DNA from: Nelumbo lutea
Lineage: Eukaryota; Streptophyta; Magnoliopsida; Proteales; Nelumbonaceae
NCBI GenBank assembly: GCA_022828595.1
Contig: JAKGHH010000004.1
Coordinates: 56,384,422-56,448,421 of the forward strand
DNA length: 64,000 bases
Direction of reading: 5' to 3'
Both the position numbers and the translations under genes were made by a program. The notes beneath the pieces are model-generated. The model saw nothing but the letters and a program-made list of their open reading frames with translations. It was not told where the DNA came from and did not search any database. This document shows positions 11,512-22,504 of this stretch, piece after piece. Numbering within the stretch: the first letter of the stretch is position 1; each line of letters opens with the position of its first letter.

Positions 11512-12900
11512 TACTCATACTTCTGTTCCTCTTCGTCGTTCTATTCATATCTAGACCTCCTGACTGCTATGGTTTTCCTTTAAACCATAGCTCTTTGTCT
11601 GATGTCCTATCTTCCACAGATATTCCTCACTCCTACCAGGAAGCCAGTAGTAGCCCTCATTGGAAGGAAGCCATGGATGCAGAGATTCATGCTTTACATG
11701 AGAATGACACTTGGGACCTTGTGTCTGCTCCTCCAGATGCATCTATTGTTGGGAGTCATTGGGTTTATAACATTAAGCTGAAATCTTATGGATCTCTTGA
11801 TTGATACAAAGCAAGTTTAGTTTCCCAAGGATATAGTCAAGAGTATAGTATCGACTACTGAGAAACCTTTGCTCCTGTTGCAAAGATCACCATAGTCCAT
11901 GTTCTTTTAGCATTGTTTGATGCTTAATCTTAGACCATATGCTAGCTTGATGTGAAGAATGCCTTTCTCCATGGTTAGTTGAAGTAAACGGTCTACATGA
12001 AGCCTCCTCCTAGATATTGCAGTGATACTTCTTTAGTATGTCACCTCAAAAAATCTCTATATGGTCTAAAACAAGCTCCACGGGCATGGTTTGAACACTT
12101 ATGAGATGATGTTGTTGCTGGATATAGCCAGAGTTACTTCTAATCACTCTCTTTGTTAGGCAACAACCTCAAGGCATTACCATTTTCCTGCTCTATGTTG
12201 ATGACATGTTGATTGTGAATGATGTTGAGGGTATTTGTGAATTGAAATTGTAACTTCAGAATTCCTTTTACATGAAGGACTTGGGCCCTCTCACCTATTT
12301 CCTAGGATTGGAAGTTCATCATAGTGATCAGGGTATTTTGTTTGTTAGCTGAAATATGCCTCTAACCTTGTTAAACTTGCTGGTCTTAATGATGAGAAGC
12401 ATGTTGATACACCTATGAAGCTAAGTCATAAGCTATCTAAATCTGGAGGTCCATTACTTCTCGATGCTACATTGTACCACTAGCTTGTGGGGTCCCTCAT
12501 TTATCTCACTATGACTCGGCCTGATATTTCTCATGTTGTTCAGGTTGTTAGTCAATTTGTTTCTGCTCCTCATCAGCCTCATATCACTATTGTTCATCGC
12601 ATCATTTGATATGTTAGAAGCACAGCTTCTCAGGGACTGTTCTCCTCTTCGTCTCCTATTCAGTTGAGAGCATATGAAGATGCAAATTGGGTTGGTTGTC
12701 CTGACACTCGTAGGTCCACTTCTGGGTGGTGTGCCTTTATGGGTGATTCACTCATCTCTTGGAAGTGTAAGAAACAACAAATAGTCTCCAAGTCTTCCAT
12801 TGAAGCAGAGTATAGGGCCATGTCTTTTGTTTGTAGTGAGATTGTTTGGTTACGATCTCTCTCTATGGATCTTGGCATTCAACTTCCTACTCCTATTCCT
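11512..12900 (+). pseudogene. Ty1/copia RT and RNase H, plus strand
   Basis: Continuation of the element begun at 9290. It contains SSPHWKEAMDAEIHALHENDTWDLV (within 11660-11720), GSHWVYNIKLK, a decayed catalytic region (VKNAFLHG near 11950-11970; LYVDDMLIVND near 12194), and RNase H from about 12640 (AYEDANWVGCPDTRRSTSGW, KSSIEAEYRAM). Several in-frame stops and frameshifts are present. RNase H is split at 12900 by a reversed LINE and its end lies at 13811-14068. Confidence 0.85.
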
Positions 12901-13810
12901 TTTTTTTTTTATCAATAACAGTGAAATTTTATTAATGATATAAAATCAGGATTACAAAGGGAGGGAGCCAAAAAGTCTTGACTCCAGCTACCCAAGAAAC
13001 TTTCTGACCATGCAGTGATTACAAAACAGCCCAAAATAATCTCAGTTTACCCCTTGCCTAGCTAGACCGTTAGCCAATGCATTTGTACTTCTCTTTATCC
13101 ATGCACATTGAATTTTTAGCCACTTAAACTTCCTCTTTTCATTGTTGTATTTCCACATCATAGCACTGTCCTCTTTTAGCCATTTCACCACAGTTTCAGA
13201 TTCACCTTCTATAAGCACCTTTTTAATATTCATTTCCTTGACCCTTTGTATCCCTTCAATAGCTCCTAAAATCTCAGCCCTCAATGAGTCTCGCACCCCA
13301 ATCGGCCTAGAGTACTGAGTACATGGATAACAAGTTCCCTGTTTCATCCCTTATCACACCACCAATTCCAGAAGGCCCTGGGTTACCTATGCTACTGCCA
13401 TTAAAGTTCAGTTTGGTGAACCCAAGAGGTGGAGGAGTCCAGCAAGCTTTCAAACTCTTTCTACTTAAGCCTGAATCTACAATCTCCTTCCAATTCCTTA
13501 ACAGCTCATCAACTGAGAACACTTTGAACAGTTCCAAAGTTCTCAACCATTGTACCATCCTAATGTGGATGATCTCCATGATTTCTTCCACACTTCTCTC
13601 TTTATTTGAGAAAATCCTTGAATTCCTCTCCTCCCACACTGTCCAACAAAGTGCAGCTCTACCACACCTCCACATGATCTTAACCCTTTTAGTTGGCCAA
13701 TTAGGCATGGAGGTAAATAAGCTAGGAACATTCAAAGAGGGGATCCACCTGCATCCAAACAGAGAAGTAAACCATACCCAAATAGCTTTAACAACCTGAC
13801 AAGATATTAG
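12901..13810 (-). mobile_element. 5'-truncated LINE 3' end with RNase H, minus strand
   Basis: The left edge is a T run at 12901-12910, the poly(A) tail of a minus-strand LINE. Reading leftwards from 13800: a zf-RVT region (KRVKIMWRCGRAALCWTVWEERNSRIF), then an RNase H domain (FTKLNFNGSSIGNPGPSGIGGVIRD; EILGAIEGIQ; KVLIEGESETVVKWL; CAWIKRSTNALANGLA). The RT and endonuclease are missing, so this is a truncated insertion. It splits the copia RNase H. A short TCCT lies at both junctions but a long target duplication is not clear. One frame change occurs near 13320. Confidence 0.88.
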
Positions 13811-14068
13811 TCCTCTCTATACAGACAATACAAGTGCTATCAAGATTGCATCTAACCCTATCTTCCATGAGAGGACCAAGCACATTGAGGTGGGCTGCCA
13901 CTTTATCGGTTTATCCAAGACCTTTTCACTATTGGGTCTATATCGGTTCCTCATGTAGCCTCAGACATGCAGATTGCCGATATCTTCACCAAAGCTATTA
14001 CTAGAGTTCGGCATCTCTTTCTTATAGACAAACTGATGCTTATGTCTAGGCATCGGTTTGAAGGGGAG
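13811..14068 (+). pseudogene. End of copia RNase H and polypurine tract
   Basis: Resumes the plus-strand copia element after the [35 protein letters not shown], the C-terminal part of RNase H. The catalytic D of the TDN block is here. A short tail and the polypurine tract GAAGGGGAG (ending 14068) follow. Frames are broken after about 13915. Confidence 0.85.
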
Positions 14069-14275
14069 TGTGGAGACTCTATGACTTGATGTATCTTGTT
14101 AGTATAGTCCCTAATGTATATTACTTATGTATCTTATTCTTTTTTTTTCTCTTTCATCCCTATCTGGGCATTCTTGTAATTGAATATATCTTTTAATATA
14201 TAAGAGACTCTTTGAGGTGGGGGTCAATTTATTCTTGACACCTCAAAAATTATTCTTGTTTTTTTCTCTGTTCAG
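14069..14275 (+). repeat. Copia 3' LTR (short)
   Basis: Begins TGTGGAGACTC right after the polypurine tract. The right edge is uncertain, at about 14246 (CACCTCA) or near 14275. A stretch resembling its end (AAAATTATTCTTGTT) also occurs near 9146, possibly the remnant of the 5' LTR. Confidence 0.55.
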
Positions 14276-14284
14276 TCGAGAGTG

Positions 14285-14920
14285 TTGACAAGTTGGTCTT
14301 CTGACTTTAGATAAGGAATAATAATATCTCCACTTGTCACTTCCTCTTTCACAAAATGGCAATCAACTTCAATATGATAGTTCTTTCATGAAACACTGGG
14401 TTGGAGGCAATTTGCATTGCAACTTGATTGTCACAGAACAACTTAATGGGTTGATGAACTAAGATGTTTATATCTTGAAGAAGATGCTTCAGCCAAACCA
14501 ATTCACAGGTAGCATGGGCCATTGCTCTATTCAGCATCAGCACTATTCCTAGCAATTGCACTCTGCTTGTTGCACTTCAAAATGACAAGGTTCCCACACA
14601 AGAAGGTATAGTAACCTGTAGTAGACCTCCTATCCATTAGAAACCCTGCCCAATTTGCATCTAAAAACCCTTCTAGGGACAAATCTCCCCTTTTCTTATA
14701 CAGCAACCCACGACTAGGAGAATTAGATACTTAAACACCCTCATAAATTGACGGAGGACTCTAACACTAAAGGAGATACTCGGCCTAGTGATAGTGAGAT
14801 AGATCAGCTTGCCTACTAGTCTTCTATATCTTGTAGGGTCTTCTAATAGCTCCCTTTGACTATCTTTACATTGAAATCCATAGGAGTTTCCATTGGCTTG
14901 GATCCCAATAACCTAATTTC
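14285..14920 (-). pseudogene. Second Ty1/copia RNase H and RT C-terminus, minus strand
   Basis: Close copy of the sequence at 8530-8990, including LFCDNQVAMQIASNPVFHERT and AMAHATCELVWLKHL, with small indels that break the frame. Unlike the first copy it extends into the RT C-terminal region (PMDFNVK and a LTITRPSI-like block, about 14780-14890). It lacks the LTR-proximal part. It probably belongs to the element whose 5' LTR is at 18956-19210, or to a second insertion of the same family. Confidence 0.8.
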
Positions 14921-14922
14921 AT

Positions 14923-16225
14923 CTAACATGTCAAAAACATAATTCCATTGAGACAGAGATTCCCCACTTCGATCTCCATTGCCTTCTGCAATCCAAATAC
15001 CGCTGTTGTCAGTTCAGCTGTAATCGAATCCCCCTTTCCACATGGACCTGAAAACATTCCGACCACTTTCCTCGTTTCATTTCTGAACACCCCTCCTATA
15101 CCAGATGGGCCTAGGTTACCAAAGCTGCTTCCATTGAAATTCATTTTAACAGTCCCACTTTACGGGGAAGTCCATTCCCTTATAGTTTTCTTCTTAGAAG
15201 AGGGCAGTGCTGCAATAGTTCTCTATATCCTTATCAGATCATTATATGTAAAATCAGAGAAGAGTTTCAAGGATTTAATCCAGAAAACCACTTTGGCTGT
15301 AATTCCATCTATCAATGCTTCTTTTCTCCTTTTTCTTCAAATATCCTCAAATTTCTTTCCTCCCACAGGGACCAGAGCACAGCTGCCCTTGTGCATCTCC
15401 ACAATATCCTACCCCTCTTTCCTGGCCATCTGAAAGTAGAAGCATCAAACTTGTCCAAACTTTCTAGGGTATTCCACCCGCATCCAAAAAGAGAGAAAAC
15501 CACTCCCAAACACAGTTAGCATAAAGACAAGAAATCAGCATATGATAGGCAAGCTCACCATTTGACTCACACAGATAGCACCAATTCGGGGACAGACATC
15601 CCAGGTCTCTTTCTCTGTAACACATTGCATGTGTTAATTGCACTATGAAAGACTTCCCAACAGAATGCACTCACTTTAGGAGGGATAGGACAACACCACA
15701 CTTCTTTAACTGGAAAGGAATAGTGAACAGAATCAGAGGATACCAGAACTTTAAAGAAGGAAGCACAGCAGAAAGCACTGGACGGGGAGAGGACCAGATT
15801 CTACAATCTTGTTTGCTCTCATCTAGAAAGACCCCATCAAGCAATTGCACAAGGTTTGATACCAAATCCAACTGAGAATCCCTAACATTTCCGCAAAAGG
15901 CCAAGTTACACCCATACCCAAATAGAGAAGGGGAGGGGATTAAGAAATCTGAGAACTTGGAACACTAGGGAAGCTCCACAAACTTACCACCAAGTTATCA
16001 CCACACCATAGGCCACCAGTATCACCACACATTTGGTATTAACCATAGCACCGTTCACAATATCACAAACTACCCCTCTTCGAACTACCGAGTAGAGGGA
16101 GCTTAGAAAACAACCACCAACTCACAAACTACTGTAACACAAGGCATTAAGCCCTTTTTTCCTAAGGGGCGATCAGTCCTTTTATGTTCCTTTTCCTTCT
16201 TACACTGAATAGAGTGTTCTCTGTT
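14923..16225 (-). mobile_element. LINE 3' part with zf-RVT and RNase H, minus strand
   Basis: Minus-strand pieces in order from right to left: 15904-15671 (ORF2 segment after RT), 15670-15464 with a zinc-binding-like block (CYLCESNGELAYHMLISCLYA), 15509-15312 (RGRILWRCTRAAVLWSLWEERNLRIFEEK), then RNase H at 15150-14923 (MNFNGSSFGNLGPSGIGGVF, SITAELTTAVFGLQKA). Frames change between the pieces. RT and endonuclease are absent. Sequence 15990-16225 is probably the same element's worn upstream part, but I see no clear motif there. Confidence 0.8.
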
Positions 16226-16287
16226 CCTTTTTGATAAGTAAATAACGAGAATTTTATTAAAAGAAAAGAAGTTACAAAAAGGAGACC

Positions 16288-16435
16288 GAATCTGCTCCTC
16301 ACACCTGGCACCTCACACGCACATCCTATCATGCATTGGGAACATCTCCTGTACTTATTGGTTATTATTCATGGGAGGTGTTCCCAATGCATGGTGGATG
16401 TGCCTGTGAGGCACCCATTTGTGAGGAGCAGATCC
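16288..16435. mobile_element. Stem-loop MITE of about 148 bp
   Basis: Long, nearly complete inverted repeat: the left arm starts ATCTGCTCCTCACA and the right arm ends TGTGAGGAGCAGAT. The inner part carries TTGGGAACATCTCC on the left and GGAGGTGTTCCCAA on the right. A related element is at 30818-30983. The target duplication is unclear. It interrupts the LINE 3' end. Confidence 0.75.
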
Positions 16436-18182
16436 CGTCACTACAAAAAGAGGGTGATAAGACAGAACCCGAGAATAAAGAAAACCAAACAAAACAAAAG
16501 AGCCATCTAACAAACTAGAAAACAGGCTCTGCATTACATATTTGATATCCCAGGACTTCTCCTAACCCACTCCCAAAATCCTCGTTTAATTGACTGAATT
16601 CAGGGAGAATCAACACCCATTCAACCACTGATCTGCCTACACACTCAACCATCTTCTCCATGTTACAAACCTTGTCTTTGAAAATCCTCCTGATTCTTTC
16701 CTTCCATATGTTCCACACTACCACCATACCCCCTGACAAACCCACTACATCCACCTCAGCCCATTCTCCTCTACCTGACCCCCATATCTCATTTTTTAAC
16801 CCTAAATCAAAAGATTCCAATTTTGTTTCTTGCAACAAAACAGCATCTGGATTGTGTTTTCAAAGAAGATTCTTGATCAACTCTCTCTTCTTCCCATCTC
16901 TTAGACCCCTTACATTCCAAGATAGAAGCTTCATTTCCACAGTTCCCCACTCCCCCTCTCTCTACCCTTCTATTCCTCTTCCGTCAGCCCTGCATTCTTC
17001 AGCAGTTCCCCCGTTATCTCTTCCTTCTTGTTTCTCCCTTCTAGACCTCTCGTACTGGCCCAAGGCTTTACCTACATCTATCTGTCTTTCTGCTAGCTCT
17101 TCGATACCCATTGATGTCTTCTTCCTCTCTACCACCTTCTCTTTTTCTTCCTGATCGTTTTCTGCCTCGTCCCTCAGGTCCTCTACTCCATCTCCCTCCT
17201 TCCCTTGCTTCCTTTCCCCAAGCTTCTATGTTTTTTCCTTCCTATTATAGACTCTACTTGTTTCCTCCACCCCCCACCCCTTTTTCTTTTTGTACCAGAC
17301 TTCCTGCTCCCTGACACGGATACAGTGTTCCCTACCCCATCGGAAACAGCCCCAGTATTACTCCAAAACAGAGGTGGGGCAGAGACCGAAGATGCTCCAG
17401 GGGAGAAGAACGACAAGGGAAAGAACTGGGGGATAGGCCTTCCTCGTTGAGCCCACTCACCTCCTTCCGACTAAAAACATCTCCAAATCTGCCTGGAACT
17501 GCCTCGATCTCTACCAAAGGCGGAGCTTTGTCGTTCGAAGTTATGGCCGCCTCCACTCTTTGCCTGTCTACTGTCTCCACCCCAACTTCTTCTTCCCTTA
17601 CTCCAGAAACAGTTGTAACCTTTGTTACGATTGTCTCTGGAGCATGATTGTCATTCACTAGAGACTTCTTTCTTCCTGGTGCTGCTGAGATCTCTCCCTC
17701 TTCACTCTCGTCTGTGTCTGTCTGAAGGAGCTTCAGTTTCTTTCCCTCCCTCCCAAACCCCAATCTTCTCATCCCCTTAGTATCTCATAACGACCCAGAT
17801 CCAACCTTCACTGTTGGACAGTTTCCGCTTCCTGCTTTGAGAGTCTGTTGAAACCTGTTCTCCCTTCCTCGAAGACGAAAGGGAAGTTCCCGTAAGACCC
17901 CTAAAATTCTGGCTTTTTTTTGCTCCCTCCTCTTCTTTTACACTCCACCAAAAACATGCTAAAGCGGTTGCCCTTTCTCCTTCTTGATTGACACAACCAT
18001 CTGTAACTGGTCCCTCTCTCCCCTTCTTCCCTTGCCCCACTCAAGATTCCCATTCAAGAATCGGGTCCACCTCCATCTTGTCCACTTGTCCCCCCTCTGC
18101 GGCGTTTCTGACCGCCCCTTTGCCCATGTGTGTCTTCCCATATGAGCTTGAATCTGAATCAGCATCAACCTCCTCCCCCACT

Positions 18183-18367
18183 CGGGCGGAGACAGGAATT
18201 TTTTATAAGGGGGACCAAACTTATGGATGGGCCATGGGGGGGCCAACCATTGGGTGGAAAGTGGGGGGAGGGAAGAAACTAGCATGAAAAAATGTACTAT
18301 GTGTGGACATTTCTGGACCATAGGGGGGGCCATGGCTCCCCTGGGTCCCCCCTTGGCTCCGCCCCTG
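18183..18367. mobile_element. hAT-like MITE, 185 bp
   Basis: A perfect 8-bp duplication, CCCCCACT, at 18175-18182 and 18368-18375. Ends are CGGGCGGAGACAGG and, reverse complemented on the right, CAGGGGCGGAGCCAAGG. It is GC-rich with runs of G and C inside and has no coding capacity. It lies in the ORF1 region of the minus-strand LINE. The 8-bp duplication and CAGGGGCGGA end fit hAT. Confidence 0.8.
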
Positions 18368-18955
18368 CCCCCACTCATCTTTTCGGCTCCCTCTCAGTGT
18401 CTCCCTCCTCCCTCACCCGATTCTTTGGTTCCCTTCCTGTCTCCTACCTTTCCCCTGTTTTCGCCTCTGCGCTCCCCTGAGCTTCTGAGTACCCTATCTC
18501 TCCCTCCGGCCTCCCCTTCTCTCTGTACTTTTGGTGTGTTCTCTCCTCTTTACGAAAAGACTCATCAACCCCTTCTACCAACAGTCTCAGCTCATACTCC
18601 TCCCCTGCAAATTCCAGAGTCAGCTTCTTAGGAACCTCTGTTGGATTCTCGACCTCAACCAGAATCCGCTAAGTCCATCTTTTCCCACGTTCTATTGCAG
18701 TCGTTGAACTTAAGGAATCTGCTGCATGCTGCACCCACTTTTTCAAAGTAAGTATGCTCCATGCATGGAGGGGTATCCCTGCAACTCCAATCCAATTCGT
18801 GTAACTCGCTCTTCCTTTCTTTAGCTCTCCAACTGCCGGGAACCACCAGCCCAACCTGAGGTCTATGGCCCTCTCCTTTTCCTGCTCCCTTTTCAAAACC
18901 TCTTCTGTGGCTTCCTTGGACTGAAACATGAATAACCACAGTTCTCTATTCCTAG

Positions 18956-19210
18956 GGCACAAAAGAGAAAGAAAGAAAAAGAGCGGGAGAAAGAGAGAAG
19001 AGAAGAGAAGCATAAGAAGCAAAGAGAGAAGAAGAAAAGGGAGAGCAGTCAAGAGAAGTCAAACTAGACTCCCCTTAATGTTGACCCAGTATGTATTACT
19101 ATTCATTAACAGCTGAAATTACAACAATGAACCCGAACAAGTAAAACTGAAATAGGAGAGAAAATAAAAGTAAAAAATGATAAGTATACCCCTATCGACT
19201 AATTCTAACA
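18956..19210 (-). repeat. Copia LTR, second copy of the 8195-8438 LTR
   Basis: Shares with 8195-8438 the GA-rich left part, the middle (CAGTATGTATTACTA; ACAGCTGAAATTA) and the edge CTAATTCTAACA ending at 19210. Order and strand fit the 5' LTR of a minus-strand element whose 3' LTR is at 8195-8438, but no primer-binding site follows on its left, where LINE sequence abuts. It may instead be a remnant of a separate insertion. Confidence 0.75.
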
Positions 19211-21809
19211 ATAACAATGCATTCCAATCTTATCATGTTATTTCTAAATAATATTCTTTTATCTTTTACAACCAAAAAATCCTAAATAGTCCACCTTGCA
19301 ATGAGACTAAGATTACCCAATACAACAAGAACTGCTTATATTATTTAAAAAAGAAAAGTTACAGCTATATAGGTAAATTACTAGTTTGCTTTTATAGGTT
19401 GGATAGAAGTATTGACTTCAAGGGTGCAAGGTGCAACTTATTTTACAATGAACAAAGTAATGGATATTCTTTGGCAATATGTGTCCTATATAATGCTTTT
19501 GTTGTATATTTTCTGTTTCACCTATCCTATGTCAGGTGTTGGATCATCTCAACTACAGAGGACTACAGAAACCAAATGGAAGTTCATGTAGGGGTGTCTA
19601 GATATTTTATCTATTAACTTCCATTAATTTCTTAGTGTTATGCAAACTAATTGATAGATTGATATCAACAGAGGACATAATATAAGTACTCAAAAGGGAT
19701 AAGGAAAATTTTAACCAAATCTTTTACTGAAGCCTACTGCCTGTCATATTGAAGTCAATGAGGTAAATTTCAAATCACTGACCAGACCAAGCAGGTTACA
19801 ACTTACAATCATCTTATGCAACTTGATCAAGATGGATTCAAAGGCATCAAGATACACACACAGATATATATATATATATATATAACACAAACAAAAAAAG
19901 TACTGAAGTGCATACAAGAGAAAGTGAAATAAAAAAAAATGCTAATATCAATTAGTAAAAGAAATCTACCAAATTTACTTAAAAAAAATAGAACACACAT
20001 ACTGTTAGGAAAGTGAGCTTTATCTGTTCTTTGTTTTTCCCTATCATTTTTCCATCACCGAGCAGCAGTTTTCATCTTGATTTGTTTTGTTTCATGTTTA
20101 TATCACCAGGTTTCCCTCCAACCTGTTCTTATTCTTTGAAACAGTTTTCCTCCTTACAATTACAAAATACAACTAGTAGCAGAATGCAGGGCCCAAAATC
20201 TTAGTATTTACTTCCAAACAAAACACTCATAACTGTATCCATGAATCCATCCATGTATCAGTCAAAAATCACTTTAAGCAAGGAAACGCACTCATCCCTC
20301 AAAATTCCACAATGTCTAAGTTTCAGAACTTCAATTAAAATATCCTATTTTACCACATAAATCCTAAGAGGCCAGAAGTAGTGGATATTCTGTGGTAGAA
20401 AACATCCTACTTAATGCTTCTTTTCAAGAAAATGGAAGTTATTAATTTTTGCTGCATATGTGCTGCTCCGGAGATGCTGATTCATCTATAATGTCCATGA
20501 CTCTAGATAACAAAAGGAGACTTTTGTGTAGTCTTCTTCCAATTTTATTTGTCATTGTTTCTTGCTTTTTTATATTTCTCGTAATGAATCTTAAAAATAG
20601 TAAAATGAATGACAGAAAAATATCAACAGAATGGAAAGCAAAATGCTGAAGGGAAAAAAATGAGAACTGAAGAACTCTAAAATACAATCTGGTAGATCAG
20701 AAAAAAGGTTAGGAATGATGGAACGTAGACAACTGGGAGGATCAATGTTATCTGAATGCTTACTGCATATCATACTCAAGTTAACAGGGCAACCAGGATA
20801 AACAGGTTACCACATGCAAGCTGCAAATAAGATGGGCATAGATGCTGGTTTATGGCCACGCTCATTATTGGAGTTTAACTCGAAAAGGAGAACAAGCCAA
20901 CTGTACCATGCAAAAGTGGAGTGGACAAATATTGAATGGAAAATTGAAGTTGTAAATTTTACTTTAAATATCACAAGAATATTAATACTGAAACAGAAAA
21001 GCAAATTTTCACTTTCTAAAACACAAACTGAAAACACTTGTCTTCTAGCTCATGTAATAAAAAACAAAATAAGGCAAAGGCTACCGAGAGGTCAAACAAA
21101 AGAACATGTAAGAATAACAAGATTAAATATTTAAAAGCTAAAACACTCAGCACTGATGAAAAGGTGAAACATAGCTGTTATTTTCTTGTATTACTGTCAT
21201 CCAGTGGTTGCTTTCCTAGGTCTATCTCAATAATTTAAAACAAGACACAATTAATTTTTGGTCGCATATTGCCTATCCCCTTCTTGAAAACAAATGTTGT
21301 TCCACTTATTTTCATTGAGCACCCAACTTTTGACATTTGTATTCTTTATAAAGTTATTATTTATGGCCACCAGTTATTAATTATAGTTGCCAGGTAACTC
21401 ATTTCTTACATGAATATAAATTACTCATTAAACCTGCTTAGGATCTCCCTTTCTGTTTAGGCTGTATAAATAGTATTTCCATTTATCTTTTCAACCATTA
21501 GTATCCCATTTTGGAAATTATCAACTGGGAGAGCAGCCAAGAAGGGACTGATAATTTGGACGATACTGTAGACATGGACGATGGTAGTTGATTTAGTTAT
21601 AAGGCTTGTTACAAAGTTCCTATTGGTAAAATTGGGTCTTGACTTGGGATGCAGACTGCAGAGGGATCATGGAGTATGGACTGGTGAATGCTAAGGATGG
21701 TAATGTCAGCAAAGGGATTTCAAAATTTAAAAATGGAGATGATTCAATGAAAGAGAGAGATGTTAGTATTGGTAAATGTTTAAAGGGTGCATAAAACTAT
21801 CCATTGGTT
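19211..21809. other. 2.6 kb without a recognisable gene
   Basis: AT-rich DNA with several short open frames that show no coding character or recognised similarity. A TA microsatellite lies at 19864-19884. It may be intergenic DNA or very old repeat. Confidence 0.5.
19864..19884. repeat. TA microsatellite
   Basis: About ten TA repeats. Confidence 0.9.
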
Positions 21810-21881
21810 CATCATCATCATCCAAGCCTTATCCCAACTATATGGGGTCAGCTACATGAATCCTCCGTCTCGTCATTCTAG
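21810..21881 (+). mobile_element. Au-SINE-like fragment
   Basis: CATCATCATC followed by CAAGCCTTATCCCAACTA, TGGGGTCAGCTACATGAATCC: this block is characteristic of the plant Au SINE family as I know it. Only this conserved part is present. It lies directly before the kinase pseudogene. Confidence 0.6.
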
Positions 21882-22492
21882 GATATAATGCAAAGCTCAC
21901 TGACTTTGGACTAACCAAAAATGGTCCTGAAGGAGATAAGACTCATGTTTCTACTTGAGTAATGGGAATATGGCTATGCATCACTAGAGTATGTGATGAC
22001 GGGGCATCTAACATTTAAGAGCAATGTATACATTTTTGGGGTGGTTTTACTAGAAATGTTGACTGGTCAAAGATCCATGGATAAGAACCAACCAAATGAG
22101 GAGAATAACTTGGTGGAATGGGCACAACCTCATCTTGGTAAGAAGAAAGGGTTTTACAATGCAGACAAAGCTGCATAGCTGGCTCATCGTTGTCTTAGCT
22201 GGGACCCAAAAGCCAGACCTTTGATGAGTGAAGTTGTAGAAGCCCCAAGGCCTCTACAAAACCTGAGGGACATGGCTAGCTCCTCCTGCTACTACTAGAC
22301 AATGCTAGCAGAGAGAACTGAGTCCAACCTAACTAGAAATTGCCTTAGGACACTGGGGTCCCTATTGAGGAATGGGCAACCAACAAGGAGCCTCTTGTCT
22401 CTCGATACCAAATGGTTTGCATGCTTCTCCATGCCACCATCACCACCAGCAACCCCACCAATCACCTTAACCCAATGGTAAACAGGCATAAT
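21882..22492 (+). pseudogene. RLCK-VII kinase pseudogene (PBL34/35/36-like C-terminal half)
   Basis: The plus-strand translation starts at kinase subdomain VII ([23 protein letters not shown]), meets a stop at about 21957-21959 in place of the Arg before VMG, shifts frame through the APE region, then runs open at 21993-22178 ([49 protein letters not shown]). About 17 residues are missing after FY, a stop follows, and the rest reads AHRCLSWDPKARPLMSEVVEAPRPLQNL and a degraded tail. The N-lobe and catalytic loop are absent. RLCK-VII kinases act in cytoplasmic immune signalling; this copy cannot. Lack of introns in this stretch could mean a retrocopy or a single terminal exon. Confidence 0.85.
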
Positions 22493-22504
22493 GTTCAGTT
22501 TCTA

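Larger units (their letters stand above)
16226..18955 (-). mobile_element. LINE with ORF1, endonuclease start and deleted RT, minus strand
   Basis: The 3' tail is at 16226-16287. The piece 16838-16515 reads LLQETKLESFDLG..GLSGGMVVVWN, the start of an apurinic-type endonuclease, and runs in frame into IWKERIRRIFKDKVC, a zf-RVT segment, so the rest of the endonuclease and the whole RT are deleted. ORF2 probably starts at ATG 16934 (KLLSWNVRGLRDG); a TGA interrupts it near codon 25. ORF1 lies at about 18955-16940 in broken frames and begins with a DUF4283-like region (RLGWWFPAVGELKKG; WIGVAGIPLHAWS, 18900-18750). Two small elements sit inside, at 16288-16435 and 18183-18367. It is non-functional. 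Confidence 0.85.

Noticed and set aside
17205..18631. Plus-strand Pro/Ser-rich frames
   Set aside because: They are the antisense of a charged LINE ORF1 on the minus strand; CT-rich composition explains their openness.
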